A stretch of 64,000 bases of DNA from an uncultured Eubacteriales bacterium (lineage in GTDB: Bacteria > Bacillota > Clostridia > Oscillospirales > Acutalibacteraceae): contig CAKSHJ010000001.1 of NCBI GenBank assembly GCA_934457095.1, forward strand, positions 248,001-312,000. Direction: 5' to 3'. The notes under the pieces were generated by a model, which worked only from the letters and a program-made list of their open reading frames with translations, was not told the DNA's origin and did not search any database. The stretch's first letter is position 1; the number at the start of each line of letters is the position of its first letter. Position numbers and translations under genes: made by a program. Positions 43,192-51,843 of this stretch are shown in pieces.

Positions 43192-43291
43192 CTATACTTT
43201 TTTTACCACGGCTTTTTGTGCAAAAACTTCACAATTCCCCTTTATATAGGCCACTTTGTTCATTAAAAACAAGGTGGCACAAAAAGTATAG
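43192..43291 (-). promoter_or_regulatory. Surface-gene leader with long inverted repeats flanking a possible promoter
   Basis: Arms at 43192-43209 and 43274-43291 are inverted repeats matching at 16 of 18 positions. Between them, on the minus strand, TTGTTT and TATATA are 18 bases apart and point to the surface gene. The right arm can also pair perfectly over 10 bases with 43212-43221. The remaining gene-free sequence to 43472 is AT-rich, with an 8-bp inverted repeat TTTTCACA at 43379-43386 and 43403-43410. Confidence 0.5.
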
Positions 43292-43472
43292 GTTTTTTAC
43301 CAAAAAAACTGCACAATATCCACTATATACTGATTAATATAGCGTATATTATTACAAAATACAAGTGCATTCTTAAAATTTTCACAACTTTTTCTCATAA
43401 TCTGTGAAAAAACCGCGTATATTTTCGCAAATTTTCAGCAAACTAACGAAAAACAAGAACAGGAGTTTTGTT

Positions 43473-43904
43473 ATGCACCACGAAAATAGTAATTTATTAA
43501 ATGAGATTGCAAAAGCTTGTACCATGGGAGTAGATGCTATTGAAATGCTGTTGCCCAAAACCACCACTTCCGCCCTGAAAACCGAATTGGAAAAACAAAA
43601 AGGCAAATATGAGAAACTGCACATACAAGCGGAAACTGCATTAGAAAAATATCACATGCAGCCGGAAAAGGAAAAAATGACTCAACATGCCATGCTTTGG
43701 GGGTCGATTCAAATGAACACGCTGGTGGATTCCTCTGAACAGCACCTTGCTGAAATGATGATTAACGGCACCACCATGGGCATTATTGACATGACCAAAA
43801 AGCTCAATGAGCTGGAGCAGCCTAAACAAGAGGAAAAACAGCTTGCAGAGGAGTTTATCAAAAGCAGTCAGGCCTATATCGACATGTGGAAGCAATACCT
43901 GTAA
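43473..43904 (+). CDS. Helical protein of unknown function
   Basis: A 143-residue, charged, fully helical protein (LLNEIAKACTMGVDAIEMLL, KTELEKQKGKYEKLHIQAE, MIIDMTKKLNELE-like GIIDMTKKLNELE). It has no signal peptide or membrane helix and looks like a ferritin-like or four-helix bundle protein. The start at 43473 follows AGGAG with 7-base spacing; a longer frame from 43404 lacks a ribosome site. I do not recognise a family. It is divergent from the surface gene. Confidence 0.78.
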   Translation: MHHENSNLLNEIAKACTMGVDAIEMLLPKTTTSALKTELEKQKGKYEKLHIQAETALEKYHMQPEKEKMTQHAMLWGSIQMNTLVDSSEQHLAEMMINGTTMGIIDMTKKLNELEQPKQEEKQLAEEFIKSSQAYIDMWKQYL

Positions 43905-43965
43905 GTCCGACTTGATTTTGCCCCGTTTTGGGGTTATAATAAAATTTAATAAACAACAAGGCGCG

Positions 43966-43989
43966 GGAGTTTTCATAACTCCTGTTTTT
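43966..43989 (+). terminator. Terminator after the helical protein gene
   Basis: GGAGTT pairs with AACTCC over a five-base loop, followed by TGTTTTT. It touches the end of the converging HPr-like gene. Confidence 0.7.
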
Positions 43990-44248
43990 AAACAGATTCC
44001 GATAGGATAAATCCGGAAAGGTCCTGCATCACCGCGTTGATTTCCTCCGGCGATACCGGATGATTCGGCGCACCGATTTCCACTGTAAGCGGCTTGGTTA
44101 AATCCATGCCGAATATACCGATAAGCGATTTTGCGTCCACCTTGTACCGCTTGGTACTCAAATATACCGGGCAGATATGCTTACTCATTGCCGCAACAAA
44201 CCGGTTTACTTTATCACCATCGTTGAGTAAAACCGTTGCCGTTTCCAT
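43988..44248 (-). CDS. HPr-like protein without the catalytic histidine
   Basis: An 86-residue protein with the HPr fold pattern. The regulatory serine region VDAKSLIGIFGMDL (Ser41) is well kept, but the active-site loop GLHARPA is replaced by GDKVNRF, so there is no phosphoryl-carrying histidine. It can therefore not act as a PTS phosphocarrier; a Crh-like regulatory role is possible but unproven. AAGGAGAG precedes the ATG. Confidence 0.82.
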   Translation of the reverse strand: METATVLLNDGDKVNRFVAAMSKHICPVYLSTKRYKVDAKSLIGIFGMDLTKPLTVEIGAPNHPVSPEEINAVMQDLSGFILSESV

Positions 44249-44290
44249 ATGTACTCTCCTTCCTTTTTTCTACTGTCTATATTGATTCCC

Positions 44291-44319
44291 ATATTAGCAT
44301 GAATACCCCGTAGAATCAA
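44291..44319 (-). promoter_or_regulatory. Probable promoter of the HPr-like gene
   Basis: Minus strand TTGATT and TAATAT with 17-base spacing. It lies inside a longer dyad (44274-44288 with 44313-44325) shared with the divergent mtaB side. Confidence 0.55.
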
Positions 44320-44391
44320 TAGACATTTCGCTATATATTTTGCGTTTTTATTGGCTTTCCGACCCAAATTCTACCCCAAAGAGAGGTTTTC

Positions 44392-45693
44392 ATGAAAGTT
44401 TCTTCCATCACCTTGGGCTGCAAGGTAAATCAATACGAAACACAGGCTATGCTTCAACAACTTTTCCGGGGCGGCTTTTCCGCCTGTCAAAACAACGAAC
44501 CTGCCGATATTATTCTGCTCAATTCCTGTACCGTGACCTCTGCCAGTGACCAAAAGGTGCGGCAAACTCTACATAAAGCGCGGCGTGAACATCCTCATGC
44601 CGTCATTGTGCTCACCGGTTGTATGCCTCAAGCGTTCCCGGAATTGGCAGAAGAACTGACCGATGCCGACATTGTGCTGGGCAACAGCAATCGTGCTGCT
44701 TTGCTTTCGCATATTTTAGCATATTTGTCCACAAAACAGCGCATCATTGACATTACCCCGCACAGCGACAAATTTGAAAGTATGCAGGTGGAGCAGTTCC
44801 ATGAACGTACCCGCGCATTTATGAAAATTCAGGACGGCTGCAATCGTTTCTGCTCGTTTTGTATCATTCCCCACGCAAGAGGTCGCGTGCGTTCCAAGTC
44901 CTTGCCGGACCTCATTGACGAGGCAACTCAGCTTGCCCAAAAGGGCTACCGGGAAATTGTATTGACCGGTATCAATCTTTCCGCCTTTGGGCAGGATTGC
45001 GGACTGCATTTGTGCGATGCTGTGGAAGCCGTCTGCGCCGTGCAGGGTATAGAGCGCATACGCCTTGGCTCGCTGGAGCCTGAACAGCTCAACCCCGATG
45101 TGATTGCTCGCTTGGCCGTGCAAAAAAAGCTGTGTCCGCAATTTCATTTGTCTTTGCAAAGCGGCTGTAATGAAACCCTTACTCGTATGTGCCGTCATTA
45201 TACCACCGAGGAATACCGTACCATTGTGCAAAATTTGCACAGCGCGTTCACAAACGCCGCCATTACCACCGACATGATGGTAGGTTTTCCCGGAGAAACC
45301 GACGCGGAATTTATGCAATCCCTAGCCTTTGCAAGGGAAATTGCCTTTGCAAGGGTACATGTATTTGCCTATTCCAGACGACCCGGCACAAAGGCCTGCG
45401 ATGCACCCAACCAAATTACCAAGCGGATAAAAGACGCTCGCAGTAAAGAATTGACCGCGCTGACAAATCAAACCCGACAGGTATTTTTAAAAGCACAATG
45501 CGGCACGGTACAGGCCGTTTTGGCGGAGAGGGAAATTGCACCGGGAATTTTTGAAGGCTATACGCCTAACTATACTCCCGTGCAATTTACAGCAGCACAA
45601 CAAGTTTGCGGGCAAATCATTTTGGTGAAAATTACCGACGCCGAACAAACGCATTGCCGCGGTATTACAATTTCTGCACAAGAGAACCTTTGA
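44392..45693 (+). CDS. mtaB: tRNA t6A37 methylthiotransferase
   Basis: A 433-residue radical SAM enzyme that converts t6A37 to ms2t6A37 in tRNA. An N-terminal UPF0004 domain with GCKVNQYE and NSCTVT, the cluster motif CNRFCSFC, and a C-terminal TRAM-like domain are all seen. GAGAGG precedes the ATG. Confidence 0.95.
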   Translation: MKVSSITLGCKVNQYETQAMLQQLFRGGFSACQNNEPADIILLNSCTVTSASDQKVRQTLHKARREHPHAVIVLTGCMPQAFPELAEELTDADIVLGNSNRAALLSHILAYLSTKQRIIDITPHSDKFESMQVEQFHERTRAFMKIQDGCNRFCSFCIIPHARGRVRSKSLPDLIDEATQLAQKGYREIVLTGINLSAFGQDCGLHLCDAVEAVCAVQGIERIRLGSLEPEQLNPDVIARLAVQKKLCPQFHLSLQSGCNETLTRMCRHYTTEEYRTIVQNLHSAFTNAAITTDMMVGFPGETDAEFMQSLAFAREIAFARVHVFAYSRRPGTKACDAPNQITKRIKDARSKELTALTNQTRQVFLKAQCGTVQAVLAEREIAPGIFEGYTPNYTPVQFTAAQQVCGQIILVKITDAEQTHCRGITISAQENL

Positions 45694-45710
45694 GAGAAAG
45701 GTTCTTTTTT
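45683..45710 (+). terminator. Terminator of mtaB, overlapping its stop codon
   Basis: AGAACCTT pairs with AAGGTTCT around a short loop that contains the TGA stop of mtaB, then six T. Confidence 0.85.
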
Positions 45711-45725
45711 GTATGCAATGCCCTG

Positions 45726-46985
45726 CTAACTAAGTAATTTCATGGCATTTTGCACCTCCCGCTCGGTTTGCGTATGCGACAGATAATCATACGAATAGAG
45801 CATAAAACCATCGCCTCCGGCTTCCCGACCCGCAGTAATCTGATCGGCAATAATGCTGCTCGAATTTTGCCAGGTACCGCTGTCTACATCCGAGCCTGCT
45901 TTATACAGGCCCAGACCGAAATACAACTTCACAGACGGGTTAGTAACCATTTCTCTCCACTGTTTTACCGCCGTGCCAAAGGGCAGTATCTGATGCTCAA
46001 AGTTGACATATAGCTGCGGACAAATATAGTCCAAATACCCCTGCGTACTGCACCATGTGGCAACATCGGCGCCCATATTCAGGCAATTTTGTACATTGCC
46101 CTGCGGAGAAATACCGAAAACCACTTGCGGTTTTGCCTGCTTTACCTGCGCATATACCTGTGAAACCATCGCGTTAATATTGGCCTGCCTCCATTCCAAA
46201 AGCGTCATGGCTACCCCGCCCTGTTGCGCCTGCTCCCGGTATGCATCATATTCTCTTTGGTCAAAAGCACCGTCCTGCGTGGGGTAAAAATAGTCGTCAA
46301 ATTGAATGCCGTCCACCTCGTAATTCTGCACAATTTCCGTAACGCCGTCTGCAATATATTTGCGCACCTGTGCATACGCCGGGTTGAAATATTTACCACT
46401 TTCATAAGCGACTGCCCAGCCCTGTTTGCCTTCGTCGGTACTCCACTGTATGTAGGGGTTATTTTCCGCAAGCTGAACCGGGTTGCTATTGAGCTGAATG
46501 CGCAGCGGATTGACCCACGCGTGGATTTGCAGACCGTTTTCGTGCGCCGCCTTGACCATATACGCAAGCGGGTCATAACCTGGGTCCTGCCCTTGCGTGC
46601 CGGTTAAAAAATGCGACCACGGAAACAACGAAGAACGGTAGAAGGCATCGCCAAAAGGCCGCACCTGCACAATCAACGTATTGAGTCCTTTTTCCTTTGC
46701 TGTTCGCACAATTTGGTCAAATTTCTTGATAAACGCGGCCTCTGTTTTATCGCTCTCGCCGTTCATGGAAAGCGTCATAAAGGGCACCCAAACCGCACGC
46801 ATTTCGGTAATTTGGGTTGCCTGAGATACCGTACTTTCCACTGTGTTTCCGGTTGGTACAACAGCAGGCTCTGCTCCGCCGCGCGAGCTCCATACCCATT
46901 GTCTGACCAAAATGGAAATCAGCACAACGCATATCAGCGCCGAAAAAGCCGTCATTTTCGGATACCGTTTTATTAATCTTATCAA
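45726..46985 (-). CDS. GHL10-type glycoside hydrolase-like protein
   Basis: A 419-residue protein of the GHL10 family (PF02638): an N-terminal membrane anchor (FSALICVVLISILV) then a barrel starting TEMRAVWVPFMTLS, with QVRPFGDAFY, IHAWVNPLR and IQFDDYFYP. Family members are thought to act on cell-wall or amino-sugar polymers; the exact substrate is unknown. The start is TTG at 46985 with AGGGGA 7 bases upstream. Confidence 0.88.
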   Translation of the reverse strand: MIRLIKRYPKMTAFSALICVVLISILVRQWVWSSRGGAEPAVVPTGNTVESTVSQATQITEMRAVWVPFMTLSMNGESDKTEAAFIKKFDQIVRTAKEKGLNTLIVQVRPFGDAFYRSSLFPWSHFLTGTQGQDPGYDPLAYMVKAAHENGLQIHAWVNPLRIQLNSNPVQLAENNPYIQWSTDEGKQGWAVAYESGKYFNPAYAQVRKYIADGVTEIVQNYEVDGIQFDDYFYPTQDGAFDQREYDAYREQAQQGGVAMTLLEWRQANINAMVSQVYAQVKQAKPQVVFGISPQGNVQNCLNMGADVATWCSTQGYLDYICPQLYVNFEHQILPFGTAVKQWREMVTNPSVKLYFGLGLYKAGSDVDSGTWQNSSSIIADQITAGREAGGDGFMLYSYDYLSHTQTEREVQNAMKLLS

Positions 46986-47105
46986 GACGCATTCCCCTTA
47001 TGCCGTCACTGTGGACAGCCTTTATAATATATAAATAGTAAGCAATGCAGAAAAATATGTGTGTAGAATTTTGAAGTTTTTGTGAAATTATTTTTCCTTG
47101 CATAG

Positions 47106-47133
47106 AAAAAAGACGGTCATTACACCGTCTTTG
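47106..47133 (-). terminator. Terminator of the ilv-ridA operon
   Basis: AGACGGT pairs with ACCGTCT over a six-base loop, followed by six T on the minus strand. Confidence 0.88.
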
Positions 47134-47149
47134 CCTTGCTATTTGCACT

Positions 47150-47527
47150 TTATTCGGTTACGGCAATCAATTCTACCTCAACCAATGCGTTTTTGGGCAA
47201 CTGCTTCACCGCCACACACGAACGCGCTGGTTTTTCGGTAAAATAGCGTTCATACACCGCGTTAAATGCCGCAAAATCATTCATATTTACCAAAAAGCAG
47301 GTAGTTTTTACCACATTTGCAAAGCTTGTACCCGCCGCCTGTAAAACCGCGCTTAAATTTTTCATCACCTGCTCTGCCTGTGCGGTAATATCCCCCTGTA
47401 TCAATTCACCCGTTTCCGGAATGATGGGAATTTGCCCGCTGGTATACAGCATATTGCCGTTCACTATGGCCTGCGAATACGGTCCGATAGCCGCCGGCGC
47501 CTTTTCTGTACTGATTTTTTTTAACAT
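47150..47527 (-). CDS. ridA: RidA-family enamine/imine deaminase
   Basis: A 125-residue trimeric enzyme that hydrolyses the reactive 2-aminoacrylate formed by IlvA and related enzymes. APAAIGPYSQA, TSGQIPIIPETGEL and the arginine motif RSCVAVKQLPKNALVEVELIA are present. The ATG at 47527 overlaps the ilvA stop. The pairing with ilvA fits its known task. Confidence 0.95.
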   Translation of the reverse strand: MLKKISTEKAPAAIGPYSQAIVNGNMLYTSGQIPIIPETGELIQGDITAQAEQVMKNLSAVLQAAGTSFANVVKTTCFLVNMNDFAAFNAVYERYFTEKPARSCVAVKQLPKNALVEVELIAVTE

Positions 47528-48738
47528 ATGCAACGCCTCTCTCTGCCAATAATTTTATAACCGCTTTGGGTCAGCGCATTTTCGATTTCCAGAATATGCG
47601 CATGGTCACGGGTCTCCATTACCAAATGCAGATAGCATCCGTTTACATTGGTATTTTCACCGCTTCGGTCATGGTGCACCGCCACCACATTGCCGCCGGT
47701 CTGCGCAATAATACGGGAGACCTCACTAAGTTGCCCCGGTTTATCTACCAATTCTAAGGTAATGTCGGCCGAGCGGCCTGTTTTGAGCAAACCGCGGGAA
47801 ATCACGCGTGATAAAATCGTTACATCAATATTGCCGCCGGAAACAATACACGCTACCTTTTTTCCCAGAACCTCTACCTTATTGAACATGGCCGCGGCTA
47901 CCGCAACGGCGCCTGCGCCCTCAGCAATTAACTTTTGCTGTTCAATCAATGCTAAAATAGCCGTGGAAATTTCATCATCGGTCACCGTTACAATTTCGTC
48001 CACATATTTTTGGCACAAATCATAGGTTAAATCGCCCGGCTGCTTCACGGCAATGCCGTCCGCAATCGTAGAAACATACTCTAAAGTTTCCAGCCGGCTA
48101 TGCTTTACGGAATTGTACATAGAGGGCGCGCCCATTGCCTGCACGCCGTATACCTTACATTGCGGGCGCAATGCCTTTATAGCAAAGGCAACGCCGCCGA
48201 TCAGTCCGCCTCCGCCGATTGGTACAATCACCGCGTCCAAATCCGGCAGCTGGTCCAGTAATTCCAGTCCAATACTGCCCTGACCCGCAATTACATCCTC
48301 GTCGTTAAACGGGTGAATAAAAGTACTGCCGCTTTCCTTTTGCAATTGGCACGCCTTTTGGTAAGCGTCGTCATACACACCCTTGACCAAACACACTTGC
48401 GCACCATAACGTTTGGTGGCCTCCACTTTGGAAATCGGCGCGCCATCGGGAATACAAATGAGCGAGGAAATGCCGTTTTTGGCCGCCGCCAAGGCAACAC
48501 CCTGCGCATGGTTGCCCGCCGAGCAGGCAATGACTCCCTTTGCTTTTTCGCCCTGAGAAAGCTGTGAAATTTTATAATACGCACCGCGAATTTTAAAAGA
48601 ACCCGTGGTTTGCAAATTTTCCGTTTTTAGGTAAATCTGACTTTCCGGGTGAATATGCGGCGCTAATATCAAATCCGTTTGCCGAACCACATCGCGCAAC
48701 ACATAGGAAGCATGGTAAATTTTGTCCAATGTAAGCAT
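47521..48738 (-). CDS. ilvA: Threonine ammonia-lyase with ACT domain
   Basis: A 405-residue PLP enzyme converting threonine to 2-oxobutyrate for isoleucine. The PLP lysine motif TTGSFKIRGA, SAGNHAQGVA and GGGGLIGG are clear; residues about 325-405 form a single ACT domain. The short form with one ACT domain is common in Firmicutes. It is third in ilvB-ilvN-ilvA-ridA. Confidence 0.95.
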   Translation of the reverse strand: MLTLDKIYHASYVLRDVVRQTDLILAPHIHPESQIYLKTENLQTTGSFKIRGAYYKISQLSQGEKAKGVIACSAGNHAQGVALAAAKNGISSLICIPDGAPISKVEATKRYGAQVCLVKGVYDDAYQKACQLQKESGSTFIHPFNDEDVIAGQGSIGLELLDQLPDLDAVIVPIGGGGLIGGVAFAIKALRPQCKVYGVQAMGAPSMYNSVKHSRLETLEYVSTIADGIAVKQPGDLTYDLCQKYVDEIVTVTDDEISTAILALIEQQKLIAEGAGAVAVAAAMFNKVEVLGKKVACIVSGGNIDVTILSRVISRGLLKTGRSADITLELVDKPGQLSEVSRIIAQTGGNVVAVHHDRSGENTNVNGCYLHLVMETRDHAHILEIENALTQSGYKIIGRERRCIC

Positions 48739-48757
48739 GACCGTTCCTCCTTTGCCG

Positions 48758-49243
48758 TTATTGTTCCATCGCCATGGTACCCGTGCGCAAAATGCTCAGA
48801 ATCGAATACGGCTTACAGCAAGTCACAAACGAATCCAAAGCTGAAGGCGTACCAGTCAATTCCAAAATCATCTCGGTGCCGGAAACATGTAAAACCGCCG
48901 CATGAAACACATTGGCAAGCGCTACCAAACGGTCGGAGGTTTCGTCGCTGCGCCGCAATTTAATAAGCAAATGCTCGCGTACCACCGCCTCATTGCGGTC
49001 AAGCACCGTTACCTGTTCCACCTCGGCAAGTTTACTCAACTGCTTATCTACCTGCCGTACAATGCGGTCGTCACCCTGCACCACAATTAAAATTCTGGAT
49101 TGATTCGGGTCCTCGGTTTGCGCAGCCATAATACTTTTAATATTATAGCAACGGCGACTGAACAAGCCTACCACACGCTGTAAAACTCCCGCGTGATTCT
49201 GCGCCAGCACCGACAAGATATAGTCCTTTTCCTGATGCTGCAT
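48758..49243 (-). CDS. ilvN: Acetolactate synthase small subunit
   Basis: A 161-residue regulatory subunit with two ACT-type domains. LSVLAQNHAGVLQRVVGLFSRR and QLSKLAEVEQV are typical. It gives valine feedback in the family. It follows ilvB by 5 bases. Confidence 0.95.
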   Translation of the reverse strand: MQHQEKDYILSVLAQNHAGVLQRVVGLFSRRCYNIKSIMAAQTEDPNQSRILIVVQGDDRIVRQVDKQLSKLAEVEQVTVLDRNEAVVREHLLIKLRRSDETSDRLVALANVFHAAVLHVSGTEMILELTGTPSALDSFVTCCKPYSILSILRTGTMAMEQ

Positions 49244-49248
49244 TGCGA

Positions 49249-50958
49249 CTACCTCCTTTCCATTTCAAGAATCGGTTCCTCGGCGGAAGCGCCCGCCGGA
49301 ACCATAGGCAATACATTAAAATCCTTGTGAATGCGGCAAACCACCAAAATGGGTTCGTGCAAACTCAGCGCCTGTTTTAGAACCGGAAGCAATTCCTCCC
49401 GGGTTGTAATTTCAAACGCTTTTACGCCAAAGGCCTGCGCCAATTTTACATAATCGGTTTGTTTATTTTGGTCAGTTTGCGAAAAACGTCCGTCATAAAA
49501 CAGCTTCTGCCACTGCCGCACCATACCCAACACAGAGTTATCCAATACCAGCTCCAACACAGGAATTTGGTATTTTGCCAAGGTGGAAAGCTCATTGCAG
49601 TTCATATGAAAGCTGCCGTCGCCGGCAATGTTAATGACCCTTTTCTGCGGATTTGCAACCTGCGCTCCCATAGCCGCGCCCAAACCAAAGCCCATAGTAC
49701 CAAGTCCGCCGGAGGTAATAAACTGCCGCGGGTAACGGAATTGATAGAATTGCGCCGCCCACATTTGGTGCTGACCGACCTCTGTTGCAATGATTGCCTC
49801 CGATTTTGTCAGCTCATTCAAAGCATCGAACAGCATTTGCGGCGTTACACCGTTGGGCTCTATGGCCATTTGCTGTAAGGGGTACTCCCGCTTCCACGCT
49901 TGAATTTGCCCCAGCCACTGACCATGCGACTGCTGTTCCAGTTCAGCATTGAGCCGCGACAAAATTTCTTTGGCGTCGCCGGCAAGCTTTACGGTTACGT
50001 CAATATTTTTGTTAAACTCCGCTGGGTCAATGTCAATCTGAATAACCGGACAATGCTTAGCAAACAGCTTGGCATTACAAATAATGCGGTCGGAAAAGCG
50101 CGTGCCCACCGCCAAAAACAGGTCGCAATTTTTCAGCGCCTGAGCAGCCGTTTTAGTGCCGTGCATACCCAGCATACCCATATAGCGCTCGTCCGCTTGG
50201 TCAAAGCCGCCCTGACACATTAACGAACAGGCCACCGGTGCGTCTAAAATTTCTGCCAGCGCTTTCAATTCCTGTGAGGCCTCGGCAGCAAGCACGCCGC
50301 CGCCCGCATACACAAACGGTCGCTTACTTTGCCGCAACAATTCCAGCGCCTGCTCTAATTTGGCCAGCTTAGGCTGCGGCTGTTTTTTATGTAACGGTAA
50401 AACTGCCTCCGGCTGCTCTTCCTGCAACCGCCTTGCCGGGGTAAATTCATACTCCTGCGCGGTAATGTCCTTTGGCACATCTACCAATACCGGACCTTTT
50501 CTGCCCTCCTGCGCAATGCGGAACGCCTGCCGCAAGGTATCTGCCAAATGGGCAATATTTTTTACAATAAAATTATGCTTGGTAACGGGCATGGTAATAC
50601 CGGTAATATCTACCTCCTGAAAGCTGTCTAATCCCAGTAAGTTGAGGTTAACATTCCCTGTAATGGCCACCATGGGTATCGAGTCCATATATGCTGTTGC
50701 AATACCGGTAACCAAATTGGTAGCGCCCGGTCCCGAAGTCGCAATACAAACGCCGGTTTTACCGCTGGAACGGGCATAGCCGTCGGCCGCATGCGCCGCA
50801 GCCTGCTCATGTGCGGTACAAATATGGTTGATTCGGTTGCTGTATTCATAAAGTGCGTCATAAATATTTAAAACAGCGCCGCCGGGATAACCGAACACAG
50901 TGTCTACCCGCTGCTCCAATAAGCACTCCATAATGATTTGCGCACCTGTTAATTTCAT
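49249..50958 (-). CDS. ilvB: Acetolactate synthase large subunit
   Basis: A 569-residue ThDP enzyme condensing pyruvate units. The catalytic glutamate lies in AHEQAAAHAADGYAR, and the ThDP motif GDGSFHMNCNEL is near the C-terminus. The start at 50958 follows AAAGGAG; the frame stays open upstream through the leader, but that part is the attenuator. It is preceded by a T-box-like terminator. Confidence 0.96.
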   Translation of the reverse strand: MKLTGAQIIMECLLEQRVDTVFGYPGGAVLNIYDALYEYSNRINHICTAHEQAAAHAADGYARSSGKTGVCIATSGPGATNLVTGIATAYMDSIPMVAITGNVNLNLLGLDSFQEVDITGITMPVTKHNFIVKNIAHLADTLRQAFRIAQEGRKGPVLVDVPKDITAQEYEFTPARRLQEEQPEAVLPLHKKQPQPKLAKLEQALELLRQSKRPFVYAGGGVLAAEASQELKALAEILDAPVACSLMCQGGFDQADERYMGMLGMHGTKTAAQALKNCDLFLAVGTRFSDRIICNAKLFAKHCPVIQIDIDPAEFNKNIDVTVKLAGDAKEILSRLNAELEQQSHGQWLGQIQAWKREYPLQQMAIEPNGVTPQMLFDALNELTKSEAIIATEVGQHQMWAAQFYQFRYPRQFITSGGLGTMGFGLGAAMGAQVANPQKRVINIAGDGSFHMNCNELSTLAKYQIPVLELVLDNSVLGMVRQWQKLFYDGRFSQTDQNKQTDYVKLAQAFGVKAFEITTREELLPVLKQALSLHEPILVVCRIHKDFNVLPMVPAGASAEEPILEMERR

Positions 50959-50997
50959 GTTTGTATCTCCTTTGCTTTGGGTCGGCAACCCGGTATG

Positions 50998-51096
50998 AAA
51001 AAGGTCTCCGTCCCTATCTGAAAAAACAGAGACGAAGACCAAAGCTTCGCGGCACCACCGAATTTGATTGCCCTGTCTAACGCATTTACTCTATTA
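50998..51096 (-). promoter_or_regulatory. T-box-like attenuator leader of ilvB, without visible Stem I
   Basis: Minus strand GGTGGTGCCGCGAAGC (51044-51059) matches the T-box that pairs with an uncharged tRNA acceptor end. Directly downstream is a 13-bp terminator stem (51003-51040) ending in GGAGACCTTTTT. From the predicted transcript start only about 37 bases precede the T-box, too few for a normal Stem I with specifier loop. Confidence 0.75.
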
Positions 51097-51102
51097 CCTT
51101 TA

Positions 51103-51131
51103 ATAATATGCTCCTGACAGAAATTTGTCAA
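51103..51131 (-). promoter_or_regulatory. Consensus sigma-A promoter of the ilvB leader
   Basis: Minus strand TTGACA and TATTAT with 17-base spacing. It sits immediately upstream of the T-box-like leader. Confidence 0.8.
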
Positions 51132-51180
51132 GAAAAAACCGTAAAACGGTACTTCCACTCTGCAAACGCACTTTTTGCTA

Positions 51181-51209
51181 TGGACGAACCATAAAATTTA
51201 TTGTATAAT
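51181..51209 (+). promoter_or_regulatory. Probable promoter of the Rrf2 regulator
   Basis: TGGACG and TATAAT with 17-base spacing; the spacer carries ATAAAATTTAT, similar to the ATAAATTTAT in the metY promoter spacer. Confidence 0.6.
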
Positions 51210-51275
51210 ATGAATTTAGACAGACAAAATTTGCCATTTTTATACACATAGAGGTGCAACGGAAAGGAGGATTTT

Positions 51276-51737
51276 ATGAGAATTTCCACCAAAGGCAGGT
51301 ATGCTCTGCGCCTAATGCTGGATCTCGCCGTAAACGGCAGCGAACATTATATCAGTATTAAAAATATTGCGACCAGACAGAAAATCTCCGACAAATATTT
51401 GGAGCAAATTATCAATCAGCTCTGCAAGGCGGGCTTTGTCACCAGCGCAAGAGGCGCAAACGGTGGCTATCGACTCTCCAAAAAACCGGAGGAATACACC
51501 GTGGGCGCTATTTTAACCGTGATGGAGGGCACACTTTCTCCCGTACCCTGCCTGGACAATCAATCAGACCCCTGTTCGTACTCAAATGCGTGCGTTACGC
51601 TGGAGGTTTGGCAACGGATTCACCAAGCGGTGCAAAATGTGGTAAATAATATTACTCTTGCCGATTTGGTGCAAAATTACCGCAAAAGGTTCGGTCATGA
51701 TGATTTTGCACCGTGCTGCGCCGACGATTTAGAGTAA
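51276..51737 (+). CDS. Rrf2-family (IscR-like) transcription regulator
   Basis: A 153-residue winged-helix regulator. MRISTKGRYALRLMLDLA and the wing RGANGGYRLSK are diagnostic. Cys92, Cys100 and Cys106 could bind an Fe-S cluster as in IscR, but the first spacing (seven residues) is longer than in the E. coli protein. It precedes metY, which suggests it may control sulfur assimilation as CymR does; this is inferred. GGAAAGGAGG precedes the ATG. Confidence 0.9.
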   Translation: MRISTKGRYALRLMLDLAVNGSEHYISIKNIATRQKISDKYLEQIINQLCKAGFVTSARGANGGYRLSKKPEEYTVGAILTVMEGTLSPVPCLDNQSDPCSYSNACVTLEVWQRIHQAVQNVVNNITLADLVQNYRKRFGHDDFAPCCADDLE

Positions 51738-51771
51738 ACACTGCGTGGCAAAGCATAAAACAAACGTATAT

Positions 51772-51812
51772 AAAGGCAAGGACGCATTGATGAATAGCGT
51801 CCTTGCCTTTTT
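51772..51812 (+). terminator. Terminator of the Rrf2 regulator gene
   Basis: AAAGGCAAGGACGC pairs perfectly with GCGTCCTTGCCTTT around an 11-base loop, then TT. Confidence 0.92.
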
Positions 51813-51843
51813 GGGGCGAAAAAAAGAAAAATTAAAAATGCTA

